Source: Scatophagus argus (Eukaryota > Chordata > Actinopteri > Scatophagidae). From it: a stretch of DNA of 64,000 nt. The DNA lies in assembly GCF_020382885.2 (NCBI RefSeq), contig NC_058506.1:5456001-5520000 (forward strand), in the 5' to 3' direction. The position numbers and the translations under genes are program-made. This document shows positions 50,401 to 64,000 of this stretch, piece after piece. Numbering within the stretch: the stretch's first letter is position 1; each line of letters begins with the position of its first letter. The notes beneath the pieces are model-generated. The model searched no databases. It saw only the letters and a program-made list of their open reading frames with translations, and had not been told where the DNA came from.

Positions 50401-53400
50401 CTGAAGTGTGCAGGTGCTTGTAGGTTTTAGTTTCAAAGCAACCCTTTGAACTCTTGTTGTTGTTGTATTAGCAGTATTTTTTTTTTTAAGTTTTTGCAAG
50501 ATTTGATAAATGCAGTAACAGGGGGTGCATAATTCTTGACGGCAAAATGGATGAATATACAACATCATTGGTGTGGATGACAAGTGATACATTTTCATAT
50601 TTCCAAAAACTGCTTTGCTCATATTTTTTTTGCAGAGAAACATCCAGTTGTTATCTTACTAATAAATCCGGGATAGCCTCCAGGTGTAAACCCACGCATT
50701 TGGCAAACAGGTCTGCTCTCTGAAGTCTTGTGTCTTCAATACCGGAACAGTGAGAACAGCAGTAGAGTGGAAGAGGCCTGCTCTGAATTTTGCTGCAAGC
50801 CTCAGTTCACATTCATGGTGCTCATGTCTCGCATGCAAAGCTCTTTCATGGCCGCTAGTATGGACACCATATGAGACCTCAACATAAACAGCAGTATAAT
50901 CACGTCCCCATCTGCCCCATCTGCCCCTCGGCGGCATTGGCAGATACATAAAGGTATGAATGAAATCGCTGTAAGCTCACAATTTCCCCCTGCTTTGCCA
51001 CAGCGGCTGTTAAAAAGAACGCTGATTAACTGCTGTTTCTGTAGAGAGGGCAAACATCAACTGTAAAGACAGCATGTAACATAAGAAACACACTCGGCAC
51101 TGTTGATGCAGACATCATTCACGTTCCTTTATGTGGTCAGCTCACACAGATCTGCTGTCAAGACTCGTTTGTGTCTTGTATTTCCATATGGTCATCAGTT
51201 CAGCTTTCCTGCTATTGCTTTCCTATGATCTGTTTCCTCTAGTTATGGAGAATACAGTTCCAAATTGCCCTCTCGCTCTTGCCTTTAGCAGACCCCCCAT
51301 GTGTGACTAGCTGTGTGACTAATGGTTTCTCCTGAGCAGGGATCTGACAGAGCTGCAGCCTGCAGCACAGGAAGCAGGGGCTCGTGCTGTCCTGTCAATC
51401 CTGTTCCACAAGAGATGGCTTTTGAGATGTTTCTTAGGGCGCTGTGACAACAGGATACGCAGGTAGGGGAAACATGGCAAATCTCTTAATCCTGCCAGCC
51501 CCCTTCTTTTTAAGTCATTAGACCACGTCTGGAATTCTTGAATGTTATACAACACATTCTTCTTGTTCTCCTCATGCAAATAACAAAGTCTGTGTTACTT
51601 CAGAATACACTCTGCCACAGTCACTTTCACTAATCCAGTCACTCCTTCATACATTTGTGCAAGAGTGACATTCTTACATTTTCACATTTTCCGTAGCACA
51701 CCCATGTAGAGCACGCAAATACATGCTAAGCGCAAGTGCTCAGTGCAGTATGGTAAAGGCATCAGTACCGGACTTATCCTTGGACTGGCCCTCAGACTTC
51801 AAGTGATGCTGCTCTGTAGTGCCCCCTTGTTTGTCCTACTGTCAAACAAGATACTACATACAATGTAGCTGTGCCCAAGACAAATTTCCCCCTAGGGAGA
51901 ATAAAGCACACTGTACAGGACAGGGTGAGTTGGATATGATGGAAGAGTAAAAAGGAAGCATAGCATCAAACAGCATCTCCATGTCTTGCATTAAAGTGAG
52001 GGAGTGTGCTGCTACATTACTGTGTGTTTGTGTGGGTCTTTTCTCATTTATGCATTTCATTGATCTCAGAGTGGTGGAAAAACTTGGAAATGGTACATAC
52101 ATGCATACCCACTTGAACACACACTTAAATGTTAATGATACAGGCTTTGTCTCGCTCTTCTTTTTGAGAGCTTTTATTGTCTGTCCCTCTGAGAAACCAC
52201 CAGGGCTCTGAAGGAGTAGCAAATGTACGCAGCTCTTTTAAGTTGTGCCATTGTGTAGCCACGCATCCATTACAATGGAGAGTGAGTCATCTCTGACTAT
52301 AAAACGGCATATGCATGCGCTCACACATACACACACGTGCTTGTTTTCCTTTGATGCCACCGTACCTTAACATAGGCCCAGGCAGGACAAGGGTGCTTTC
52401 AGGGTCAGTGGAATTCAATTATTTAAAATGTCCATGGTTAAACAGTTGAGGATGCATTTTTTGCATTCCATTTGAGATGGGTATCTTGTGCGACCTTTCT
52501 GAATTTGCCCTGACGGTGCAGGTCAAGTGAAGCACCTGTCTTCAACCATCCAGTTGAAACCGATCCACTGGGAGTACAGAGGAAAGTCTGCTGATCCATA
52601 GCAGGCATGGAGGCCAAGCTGTCCCTTCCCCGGGGATCAAGGCCACATTTATAGAGGTTTACAGAGAACCATGTCATAGCAGACTGTGACCGCACCACAT
52701 GGTAGTAGAATTCAGGTAGTGGGGAAGTTGACTATGTCTGTTTTGCATTCTGCTCCAGGTGAACACACATGATCAGTGGGATGGTTTGACCAAAGTATAG
52801 TTTCATAACCTGCCCTATGTTTTCACCATTAATACAATTTATAACTGAGTTTTTTTATTATTGTGCTGTGCATACAGCTATGCCTAGCCCAGGAGCGTAT
52901 CCAGACTTTTTTGAGTGAAGTGGTCCAAGTTACTCATCAAACAGTTGGTTGAAACTAAAGCTTACTGGACAGATAGTCAGTCATACTTCAGGATAATGTA
53001 GTGGCAGCTGGGACTACCAGTAGATTTCAAAGGTGGCTAGTGTCCCCCCAGGGCCCCCCTTCTGGACACACCCCTAGCCTAGTATGCATGGGCTTACAAA
53101 ACACAAATGATAATTAAGCCAGATGCAGAGTGATGATTATTATTATTTTCACGTCAAATTTTGATACCTTCACTGTCTACCACAAATATCTTACTGACAA
53201 AATATGTACTATAAAACACTGAGGAAATCAGATTAGATAGTGAGCAGGGGCTAGTGCTGCTAGTTGTCTTCTCTTCCAGACTTTTGAGACAAATTTAGCA
53301 GGCTTTCCACAACAAAATTGCCAACAAAAGCAGCCATTCCAACTCGTACACATGCAAATGACATGGCTCTAGGAATGGCAATGTTAGTCAGTCCACTGCT

Positions 53401-53419
53401 TCGGTCCAAGCTGAACAAC

Positions 53420-53560
53420 TGTTCTTGTCAACAACTGTTTGATGTATTTTCTTGAAATTTGGTGCAGCTTTTCATGGTGCCCAGAGGATGAATCCAAAAT
53501 ACTTTGATGATCCTTTGACTTCTCATACCACCAGCAGGTCCACGTTTTCACTTATCCTGT
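53420..53560. repeat. Dispersed fish repeat, family A, copy 3
   Basis: It contains 'gaaatttggtgcagctttt' and 'ggtgcccagaggatgaatcc', in the same orientation as copy 1. Confidence 0.65.
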
Positions 53561-54429
53561 AAAATATATCCCCAAGCACGGGACAGAAAACTTACAGACA
53601 AATGTGCAGACATTGATGCTTCCCAGATGAAGTGTCTTAATGACTCATTTATGCTAGCTCTCTTATCATTAGACAAGTAATATCCTGTCAGTTTCAGCCA
53701 AATGTCTTCCCTCACTAATACTTCTGCCCCGCCTGTAGCGGCAAAAGCAGTCTTTTCTGCTCCGGCTCACATCAAAGGCTCAGAAGCTTCTCCACATTTT
53801 TTCATTTCTCTGTTTGTCTCGCTCCTCTTTCCTCTACAGCTCAGCTTCAGATTGCTCCTCCTCACCTCCAACCAGCCCTCTCTTGTTTGTTGACAGCTCT
53901 TAAAATGGTTGTAATTCTTTGCATGTGCTTTAGTTTCAAGGACAAATATGGCTACGTGCGCTCAAAAGACAGGAAGCGCTCAGTTTGCTGAGAGGCTGGA
54001 GGAAAAGAGTCATCACCATACCACAGATAAATGCTCTCTGACAAACTCCCTCCCTCTCTCTGGCTCCCTGCAGCTCCTTCAGTCACTTTATTGCATGGCT
54101 TTGTGCTTGCAGCTTTGGCAAATGCAGCTATAGCACTTCCCAGCAATGTAATTTCATACGAAGTGTTTTGGTTCCTGTATGAGAAACTGAAAACTAATTG
54201 TCTGCCTACTACGTGCTGATGACAGAAAATTTTCATCAGAGGTGATTTTGTTAAAAAGCAGAATCTGCAGTGAGTCCAGAGCAGTCTTGTGAGTCAAAGC
54301 AAATTTTCTGCTTTTCTGCTTGAACGCTTGGCTCAACGATCCACAAGAAGAGGAGCTTTCACCTGTGTGACGGTCTGATTCTTTATGTTTGTGTGTACAA
54401 GAATCAGTGAGTCTTTGTGAGAGTGGCCA

Positions 54430-54431
<2 letters not shown>

Positions 54432-54466
<35 letters not shown>
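54432..54466 (+). repeat. (GT)n microsatellite
   Basis: About 35 bases of GT in rnf43 intron 1. Confidence 0.95.
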
Positions 54467-54469
<3 letters not shown>

Positions 54470-57400
54470 GAGGCGGAGCTCCCATACTGAGATCATTTAC
54501 CAAACTCTATTAAGCGGGATCAAAGTGACTTAGATCTTTCAGTGCTGCATGACTACAAAAGCCATATTGTAACCCCAGATCCAGGGAGATAACACTGCTG
54601 ACAAAAAATGCTTTATGTCTTCAAGAGTCACATGGTCACTTCCAAACAGTAACCACCATGTCCCGTTTCTGACCTTTTTTTTTCCTCCTTCTTCTCAGAA
54701 AGGCTTCAGTGTTGGTCTCGATAATGGTCTTCATGCAGTTTGATTTACTGGATTAGAAAAGCTGAATGTGAATGTTAGATTTTGCTGGACACACTCAGAG
54801 ACAAAGTTTGATTCAGTTTCATAAAAAAAAAAAAAAGAAGCAGCCCTAAAGCACTGTGTCCATGTGGGATATAGACTGTGAAAAATCCACTATGGCCTTG
54901 CAGTACTGTAATACACACTGTCAGTCTCATGCAACCCATCATGGTTGTATTTGTGTATCAGTGTTAGTTTTTGCATAATTGTGGTGTAACTTAACCGTGA
55001 TCCATAGCCTACGGGCACCCACTCAACCCTCCTGGTTCATTAGCCAATCCATGGTTACAGGTGGTAACCCATAGTGCAGTTTGAAGCTACAGTTCTTGGG
55101 TTAGAAAACACTTGCTGTGTAGCTTATGTTCAAGTGTTCATTTTTGGGCGAGAACTCGATCCCACGACTCCACCGTCTGAACACTATGGCTCCAAATGAA
55201 GTCATCAGCTCCAGATGGATATTTTGGCTTCACTTTTGTACAGTGGGAGGAAGTGGAGATAAGTTGTCCATTTTATATATGTCAATGGTGGGATATAATT
55301 TCAGACAGCAACCTTGGATTACATGCTTGCATCATTTCCTGTGAATCCCTGGTGCGTAATGTGCACAGGAGTGACTTCCCTATTGAAAACTGCCCTTATT
55401 AAAAGGGGGATTTGATTTCAGGAAACGGAATGGATCATAACTTTGAGGACATATTCTGTTAAGACTGATGTATGACTGCTTGTGTGTCCCTTCATTGTTT
55501 ACCTTGCCTTCATTCCAAAACTTACAGTGTCACTGAGACTGATAAACAGCCGGCCAGATAACGAGACGTCACACCTAAAAATTCGGTTATTGTTGTGAAC
55601 AGAGTAGTCGACTTTCATAAGCTTTTCTGGTCTGTCTTGGCTTGCAACTGAAGCAAATAATGAACAATAATTTCCTGATGGAGCTAGCTAAACAGAAACA
55701 TCCAGTGATTAAGTTGTTTTGACTCATCGCTCTGCGTTTTTAGAGGATGTTTTATTGTTCTCCGTTGAACAGAAGATAATAAGCTGCAAATAAAAATTTC
55801 TTTGTCGTCTATTTTTTTAGCTGAAATGATGCTGTATTTTTGCCCTTTGTTGCAGCTTGTCTGTTCTTAATGACTGCTGTGAACATGGCTGATCATCATT
55901 CATCCAGTCACATGCCTGCCAGCATGATAGATGGCTGTTCTCTCAGTTGGACTAAATGAAAAGTGCATGCTTTTGAATCAGACAAATGGTTAGTATGTCT
56001 GCCAGACAAGAGTATTTAACTGATAACTTTGTCTCTGTTCACCTGCAGGGAGAGTTTTCCTCTTCCCCTTCAGAGAGCTTGTATTGAAATGCACACTGAG
56101 GTCTACTGTGACTTGCTGAGAGAATTTGAACAGATGTCACATGACACTGGGGGCTACACGAACGTATAGAACATACATGTGCATCACAAATAAATTTCAC
56201 GCAGTCCGTCCCCTACCTGACTGGGATGAATTATACTGGGACAAATTATAGTTTGATTTAGTTTTATTAGGGCTCATTATACAGCTACTGACCTGATGTT
56301 TGTGTGTCAGTATGTCTAATACCTGCTTTGTGTCGTGATCAGGTCTGATCAAATGGCACATCATCATCTCACCATGGGAGGAAATATTTCAGGTAATCAG
56401 TAGCTTATAGAAAAGATTTATCCTTATAAATGATGATTACTTTGTTGAATTATATTCATAGATATTAAATTGGTTAGAGCTGCTTGGAGTGGATATGCTT
56501 TTCAGTTTATGGAGCATCATGCTGTTGCTGGTGTTAGTGTTCTCTCGTTACTCAGGACTGTTAGGGTCAACTGCATTTTGCATTAGGCTATTAATTGGCT
56601 GTGTGGCATGCTAATAGGTCTCCACTTACAAGATTGTTCGGGACCGAGGCACTAAAGGCTCCACATTAGAGATGTGTGCGACTATTCCATTAAATGTTAC
56701 TTACTTTGTAAGTCAGCACTAGAAACACTTGTCAGTTAAACTTAACTGTTAAGAGCATCCCTGCTCTTCATCTCAAAGTCTTCAGAAGCTCTATAGCCAC
56801 TGTAAGGCCATTTTAGAGCTCTACACTACACTTGGACGCTCCCTTGAAGTGTGTGTTAACAGTGCTGGCACCAGCTGTTTATTAGTCTTACCACAGGTGG
56901 AATAAGTGATTCAGGCCATGCAGGGACCTTGTTGCACGCTTCAAAAACAACTAAAGCCACACTTTGGTGCGTCTGGTGTGCTGTCCCAACAGCCCTTGGA
57001 GAGGACTGCGTATCTAGGAGACCCATTCCAATTGGCCATGACCTCCTGACTGGCTGCTCCTAATTAGAAGCAGTCCCTCACAGTGCCTCCCTCTCTTGTC
57101 CAAAGTAAATACCTTGGCACCCAGCAGGAATGCTGACAGTCTGCTGTTCAGGGTGCTCTGAGAACGGCTTGGACAGTCACTGACTCCCCTCATGTTTAAC
57201 CCCCTGAAGTGTGGTACAGCCAACACTAACAACCAACTCTACTCAGCAACGGAAACACAGATGACTTCATTGCTGAACTCACTCAAAATATGCTTTACTA
57301 TCTTAACTTTTTCATGCCAGCATGCTGTGTTGGTTTTCCCCTTGGAATGTTTTCAGATTTTTCTCTTCAAATGGCCTTGAGCACAGACTGGGACTTTGTA

Positions 57401-58662
57401 GGAAAGTGATAGAGCGGGCGGAATATCATCTACATCTGGATTACATAACCTGTGTATTTACATTCACTCCAACGTTGCTTCCTGCAGCCACCAAGTAAAA
57501 AAAAAAAACAGATCATCGCTATTTGGATATCAGTTGCCCTCGGTGTGCAGCGGTTCACTGGAATCAGGTGGGCGGATCAAAAGGCAGTCTGTATTTGAGA
57601 GAGCAGGGCCATGATGTCTCATCAGGGCCGTTCACCTGATAACCTCCTCTGTGAGAGCCAAAGCAGCAAAAAAAAAAAGGTACAACTAACAAAGCATGTT
57701 TCTGGGGTCGTACGGAGTCATATGGGCTCTTTTTCTGTTTTGAGCTGATCGGTTGGTGAATAGACCTGCCAAGCCTCATTCCCTCACAGCCTGCTATTTA
57801 AACCCCCAGATTGCTGTGCGGGAGTGGAGTGGAGCATGGTGTTGCTCTTTGTTCTGGGCCCTAGGTTAGGGTTAGCACAGCATTACACCACAGCAGCCCT
57901 GAAAGCCATCTCTAAAGACTAAAGCAGAGCTGTGTGTGGTTTGGTGTTTGGTCTGCTCATGCTGAGATTAAAGCAGCAGGTTGGCAGAGGATTGGGTAAT
58001 GACATGTCTACCGCTCTCGAGTCCTTGGACTGTCTGGGACTGCAGGGATACTTGAAAGCAAGACTCACACACACACAGAGACACACACACACCTATACCC
58101 AGACGCGTCACACTTTACCAGGGTAAATTTGACCATGAACACTCACTAAGGGAGGCTAACATTGTGGTAACAGAAACAATGATTGTCATCTCTGCCAAAT
58201 GAGATGTGACATAGTCAGCCACTAATCGTGGTGGACACATAATGTTCCAGTCATGTCACTGAGTCAAAAGCATTTTTATGAATATGATATGAGTCAACAA
58301 CATGCTTATGAAGGTCCAGTTCAAACCTAAGAGCCAGGATCTGAGCCAAACATCCCAGCGCAATGCCGGATCTATCTGAGGGAGGGCTGGAGGGGGGCAG
58401 CAGTGTGACTACTGCAGTTCTCTGACCTACCTCCATGCCGCTGACTTCCACTGTTTGCCCACTCTGTTAACTATTACCAAAAGGCTGTGTACCTTGGCTG
58501 CAGCCCAACACTCTTACACATACTGTGGCCCATTATCAAAGGAGACCTGCACTACAAACCCTGGAGTCCTTCCAAAAAGGCCACAGCCACAGTTTCTGCT
58601 TCAAGTCCTATCCCAGCACAGCAGCACTATCTGAGCACTCCCTCCTGTTTTGTCTCCCGATT

Positions 58663-58663
<1 letters not shown>

Positions 58664-58725
<62 letters not shown>
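58664..58725 (+). repeat. (CT)n microsatellite
   Basis: 62 bases of CT in rnf43 intron 1. Translations through it are low-complexity Ser/Leu and not genes. Confidence 0.95.
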
Positions 58726-58727
<2 letters not shown>

Positions 58728-61700
58728 CTCCTCCTCCCATTCTCCTAATCCCCTTGCTTGAACATGCACATGTTGGTTAAACTGTGCTTGGCAGGTACCT
58801 CACCCACTCACGCTTTTTTTTTTATAATCCCTTTTATGTTTGCATTCATTTTCACTGGTGTGGTTACAGGACAAAAAAAAAAAAAACACTGGAAGAGTAA
58901 AAACACGAGTGCTTCACCTCAACCCGTGAAATGACTTGAAAGAGTGAAATGATCTGTTGTAGTTTTGTATGATTAAAAGTACCTGTCAATTTGCAGGTAT
59001 CTTGTTACTGTCGTGTAAGACCACAGTGTATTTTTGTGAAGAAACAAGTAGTTGGCATCTTTACTTGAATTAAAATTGATTTTCTGTCAAGGAACAGATT
59101 GATTAATCAACTAATCATTTAAGCTGTAGTAATTAAAGGACTGTGACTCATTATGTGAAGATTTGATGACAGTATCTTAAGTGAGCATTTTTTTTAGTTT
59201 CTAACAAGCTAAAACTTTGTTATACTCAATAACTGAAAAAGTAGCCAAAAATAGAATCAGATACTTGTATAACCACACTGCTGAGCAGAAATTTGACTGG
59301 CGGTATTAAATGTGAAGGCAGGACTAGTGTAAAATAAACGGGTGCTGCTATTCTACTAGTGATATTGTTAAGATTGTTGCAGTGATGAGAACATGTACAT
59401 GTAGTCACTCATAGATGTTTTACACCAGTTCATAAAAGCACCATCTGGTATCCAAAGGTGAAGTCCACAGTCAGTCAGTCGTCCTCCTAAAACCAAACAA
59501 CAAGACTGGAACCTGCTAACACAATTTTATTATTTCATTATTGTGTGCATATTTTTCATATCAGTCCATTATTCTAAGATAACAATTCAATTATATTGCT
59601 ATCTTAAGTTATCAAACACAATATCTCATGATGACTTTATTATTTTGTTATCTTGAGATGATGGATTCATTTTTGAGCCAACATCCGGCCTCAGTGCCCT
59701 GCTGATCTTCACAGAGTCTGTCCTTGAGGAAGAAGACTGAAAAAAGAACAGGCAAACACATAAACAGATTTTACATCAATCAAGTATTGACTCACTCAAA
59801 TCTAATGACCGAATAATGAGTAAGCCACCCCTTGAATCTAGAATGTAGAGTCTTAATTTATTTCAATCCAATTGGATGCTGGCATAGCAATAAATTTGCT
59901 TTCAAAAGATTGTGAGATATGTAGGTCATGAACACAAGAAGGCAATTTTTGTGGAGGTAATTATGTAATTGTATCACTAAACAGGGCCTTTGAGCAGCAT
60001 AAAATCCCATTTAGTTACTTTAAGATAAAGAGATATGTTTAAGTTGTATTTACAACATTACTGCAATGAGGACATTATGAGAAATCATGGCCAATTTCAA
60101 CTTTTAACTTTTCTTAACCTCATTTAATAGTGATGGTTTAGAGTCTGTGGTCTTTCACAGTGCCGGAGACATTTATACACAGCTATGACCTGCATTAGAT
60201 TTTTACAAGTCAAGTTTTGTTTCCTGACATTTCAGTTTTCATATAATACAGCGTGCATGCATCAAATAAAAGTCCTGTACAGTTTATTTCAAGCTACATA
60301 AAGTCAGTTTTGTCTTTTCGATGTCACCAGTGATTCATTATGAATAGTGTAGGACAATGTGTGAACCAAAATATCTTTTTCTGGTCGACCAGAGTTCACA
60401 GTGTGATATACTTATTGTGTCCCTTGTCGGGTTTGCACTGATATGTAGCTGCCATCATCTAACAATGTTTATTTAATTTTAGATTGCATAGAGACTGTGT
60501 TTGTCTGACTGATGTTAACCCACTTCCTGTTCCAAAAAAAAGCATTTGACCATACAATGATGTTTTCTGGATCTACTCTGCAGCATTTTTTTATATTATT
60601 AGGATTTCTGTTGTGTCTTTCAAAAGAAATGTAGGAGCTGACAGCAGCCAGGTGAATACCGTGAATGTGTCCATCTGTGTGTTTATTATAGTGTATTATG
60701 TTGCTTATTTAATCAGGTGGTAGCATACTTGAGCCAGGTGCTCACCCATATTAGGTTGAATCTGTCTGTAAACATGGCATGATGGCATATAAACAGACTT
60801 TGAAGTGTGGATAGTTGTGTGTGTATTAAACTTGGAATCAGATTCTTTATAATTGACATGTAAACATAAAGTACTTTGAAGTGTGTGTGTGGCACAGACT
60901 GTATCTGAAAGTGTGATGTCAGATATCCATGAGCCATACACTGCCCTGTTGGTTCAGTTAAGCCTGTTAATGTGCCCCCCCACCCCACCCCACCCCCATC
61001 CTCTTCCATGCTCACTTCCTTTCCCCAGCAGGAAGTCATGGCCTTTTTATGCCCCGACAGTGCAGTGGTGACAGTAGCTTCTCATTGGGAGCTTTATCTC
61101 TGCAACTTTTAATTAACTCTTAGGTGTTTGCACCTCCGCCCTGTTTGGTTGGGTACGTGATGGAAGCACCAACTGTATGACTTTAATCCTCAGCATGCGG
61201 TAAACTCAAATTACAGTCACAACATGTTGTATCAGCACTAGATATATTATCAACAAGGCCTAATGGATATTAAGACCAAAAAATCTGCCCAGATGCCATA
61301 CCACAGCACAGAGCTGAGACAAGATTTTATCAGCTAAGGCAGTAATTATTTTATCTTTTTTTACCATCAAAAGGTATACAATTGAAGTAGGGCGTTTATG
61401 TTACGAAGTAATCTAGCAGGAATGTATTCATGCATATATTTGACTGGCCAGTACAGCACCTTGATAACATTGTGTTGCATTATAGCAAAAGTTGAGTCAG
61501 GTTCAACTTTTTCGCTGGACCCTGGGATGTTTTCATAAAGCTCTCTATATCAGCAACCTGCTGCCTAACTGCACTGACCAGGACTGAAATTTTGTAATTT
61601 AGGGGAAAGGCCATTTGGCCCACAGCAGGACATTAAAGAGACTGCTGCGGGAAAAGGGAGGAGACAAAAGATGTTGGAGGGCAGATCTGAGAGGTGGGAT

Positions 61701-62739
61701 GAGGTGAGGTTTCATATACAAAGCAACCCAGACAGTGGCAGAACATGGGACAAAGTGAGTGTTTATCTATGTTTCTGTTTTGCGTAATATGCTAATATGA
61801 GAGCAGTCAGACAAAGGATTCGCTCTTATCATTTGATAACTGCACCCAGTGGTCTCTGTGCTGTTGCCAAAAAAGGCCAGTAGTGCACATGTGCATATCT
61901 CAACAGAGATGACAAAAAGCAAAAAAAAAAAAAATTAAATAACATCAAAAACATCTCACTTGTTAGCTTCTTCCATTATGAGCTGCACGTGTAAATTTTA
62001 GAAGGTAATCAAGGCCAGACAGAGAGGCAGCAATGACCTTGGCCATTGTGAGCGCTGGTGAAATTCCTGCTCTGGCATTGACCCCATTCAAATAAATGAG
62101 GGGATTGCGATGTTTTTCCTCCTGAGCTAGAGTTGTTTTAAACACTATCCTTGAGTTTACAGCTATCCTGACAGTTCTGAAAGACTGTACTTTGGCACCA
62201 CTAAATGCTCTTCATCATAGGCTGTATAAAGTCAAAGAAGTCTCTTAAACCTGCATTCTTTCTAACAGGGCCAACAGGGGGTGACACCAAATCAAAATAG
62301 GTCAGATTGTATGTAAGCTTATGAGAAAATGTAGAAAAGTAAACCTGACAATAAAGGAGGCTACCTGAACATGGCTACCTGTGATTGACAAGTTGCTACC
62401 ACATACAGCTGGGTATTGGTACTGGATATCTTTAAGGTATTGACCCAAATAACCCAGTATCAAGCAGTGTTAAAATTTCTCCAGTCAAACGCTACCAGCA
62501 TTTGATTCTTTTAACCTACAGCTGAATCATCTAAAAACATTGGTATTTTATATGGTTTTGGTTGCAGATCTGTTCAGGACAGAGGTATAACTATGTATAT
62601 TCTCATCAGCTCAACCCTTTCATCCAGACATGATCACTTTTGGCTCCAAAAATGCCAGTAATGCCAAACTCAAATCATTAGTCCACAAACCAATGGGTGA
62701 AGTCACAGTGGGTTTACATGCTGCCATGCTCACAATATT

Positions 62740-63070
62740 GATGTTTAGCAGTTACATTAGTTTTGTCAGGTATTTGACTTTTGAACCAAAGTACAAACAA
62801 ACTGGATCACCAAAGTTATTCACCGTGAGGGGATCATGATTGTCTGAGTTCAAATTTCCTTGCAATTCAGGCAATAGTTGTCAGAACATTTCACCCCAAA
62901 CCACAAGGATTCATCTTTTTATGACCATGAAGATCTTAAACAAACTTCTTGGCAATTCATCCGGTAATTGAGTTACTTCAATCTGGTGCAAAGTGGTGGA
63001 CAATTTGACTGACCAACAGATCAGCAGTGCCATCCACAGAGCCATCAAGCTAGCATGGCTACTAACAGGA
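62740..63070. repeat. Dispersed fish repeat, family A, copy 4
   Basis: Reverse orientation: 'acaaggattcatctttttat', 'aagtggtggacaatttgac', 'cagagccatcaagctagcat'. Confidence 0.65.
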
Positions 63071-64000
63071 ACTCTTAACTCTTTATTTGACTTTAATATG
63101 CGTGTGAATTTGACTTTAATATATATGTGAATGCACATGTCACCTTGTTGTGTCATACACAGAATGAAGGCTGAAAGTTACAAAACAGGTACAGATTTTA
63201 CAGGCATTGACTATAGTTAAATTACCATGAAACAGGTCCATGTCTTTAGGCAGTAATCCTGTTTGATTTCAGTCTGGTTGTGTCGCAGAGCTCTTTTTAG
63301 TTTGTTATATAACAGATTGCATACAGCACTGTAGCAAGTGTTGGTTGCATGAGACTTTTGCTGAAGGGCTGGTAAGTCGAGAGTTGGCTTTGACTTTGAG
63401 AAGGCCGACATCATTTAACTGGTGTCTGGTTGGTGCCCAGAGGACAAACAGTGGCAGCACTTTACAGCTGGGTATTGCTAAAGACTTCACAATACAATAT
63501 GCACAATGACGCACAGGCCACAATATGGTAAAATTACAACTTGCCAGTTTAAATGTCTGCTGTTGCCAATACATAATTATGGGTAAAACACACAGTTATT
63601 CACCACCTCCCTAACACAGAACTATTGCTTTAAACAGTCTAATTAGTCACAACTTGAAAATTGGTGACTAGTAAGATCTCACACACCACCCACAGTTGTG
63701 GTACACACACATACACGCAGACATAATATGCCCTTCAGTGACCCAGTGGTTCCCGTCTGCATGGCGAGCAGGGATGAGAGAGTGTAGAACCCTTCAGAGG
63801 GTTTCTCCTCCACGCCTATGATGCCTTTGTTTTCTCGCATAATGTTTTCCTTTTGGGTCACCTCTCCAGCCTTTTAGGGCAATGAAAGTGGATCTTTCCA
63901 GGGCCTCTCTATTACATAGCCCATCAGATAGGGAGCACTAGATAAGTCCCCCTTGTATAATAAATGTCTCATATTTGATCTTCACAGGTGGGAGCGGTCT

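Larger units (their letters stand above)
46684..64000 (+). other. rnf43: rnf43 intron 1 (continues past window)
   Basis: More than 17.3 kb with no recognisable coding exon on either strand. A long first coding intron is also seen in human RNF43. It contains microsatellites, a GC-richer block at 49950-50330 with a TCF-type motif, and two family A repeats (about 53420-53560 and 62740-63070). No RNA gene is recognised. Confidence 0.7.

Noticed and set aside
49954..50643. 229-residue open frame on the minus strand in rnf43 intron 1
   Set aside because: Its translation includes simple-repeat stretches (His/Thr/Ile/Tyr from a microsatellite), resembles no family and has no splice or conservation support. 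Likely chance.
57864..57880. Telomere-like GGTTAGGGTTAG
   Set aside because: Only two units, with no tandem array.
63988..64000. CACAG|GTGGGA at the window end as rnf43 exon 2
   Set aside because: The expected next residues of the RNF43 ectodomain (SHPLYLC-like) do not appear, and only 13 bases are visible.
1..64000. CRISPR arrays, bacterial operons, phage or viral genes, tRNA and rRNA genes
   Set aside because: None seen. The DNA is vertebrate, and the tandem repeats present are microsatellites.

Overview
The window is vertebrate nuclear DNA from a ray-finned (teleost) fish, probably a percomorph. It has long AT-rich introns, GT-AG splicing, many (CA/TG)n microsatellites and several short repeat families typical of fish. 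It also carries the block tspoap1 - mir-142 - supt4h1 - hsf5 - rnf43, whose human counterparts lie together on 17q22. The species is not determined.

Layout. (1) About 1.26-27.2 kb, plus strand: the 3' part of tspoap1 (RIM-binding protein 1). I see 25 phase-compatible coding exons encoding about 1733 residues: a coiled coil, SH3-1, three fibronectin III domains, a long disordered linker, SH3-2, SH3-3 and a basic tail. The 5' end lies outside the window. A long 3' UTR probably ends at a poly(A) signal at 27202. (2) 27.5-27.6 kb, minus strand: mir-142, with both mature arms exactly as known. It converges on tspoap1 and has its own poly(A) signal at 27298-27303. (3) 27.6-37.0 kb: intergenic sequence with repeats and a candidate blood-type regulatory cluster about 1 kb upstream of mir-142. 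(4) 37.0-38.5 kb, minus strand: supt4h1, complete in five exons and 117 residues. (5) 38.5-41.0 kb: head-to-head intergenic region. (6) 41.0-43.75 kb, plus strand: hsf5, complete in five exons and 451 residues, with a decayed Tc1 transposon in its last intron. (7) 43.75-46.46 kb: upstream region of rnf43. (8) 46.46-64.0 kb, plus strand: rnf43 first coding exon (signal peptide and start of the ectodomain), then more than 17 kb of its first coding intron, where I see no further exon.

The genes are neighbours by conserved synteny and do not form a pathway. TSPOAP1 organises presynaptic active zones. miR-142 is a blood-cell microRNA. SPT4 is half of the DSIF elongation factor. HSF5 is a germline heat-shock-factor relative. 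RNF43 is a membrane E3 ligase that removes Wnt receptors.

I did not find a new biological system. The best second-look items are: candidate neural microexons and an extended intronic hairpin in the tspoap1 coiled-coil region; a candidate alternative 3' exon giving tspoap1 a 10-residue tail with a PP1-docking-like motif; two GC-AG introns whose use is forced by reading frame; an rnf43 upstream ORF whose stop overlaps the main start; and closely spaced convergent poly(A) signals between tspoap1 and mir-142. All boundaries were read by eye from splice sites and reading frame, without alignment tools.
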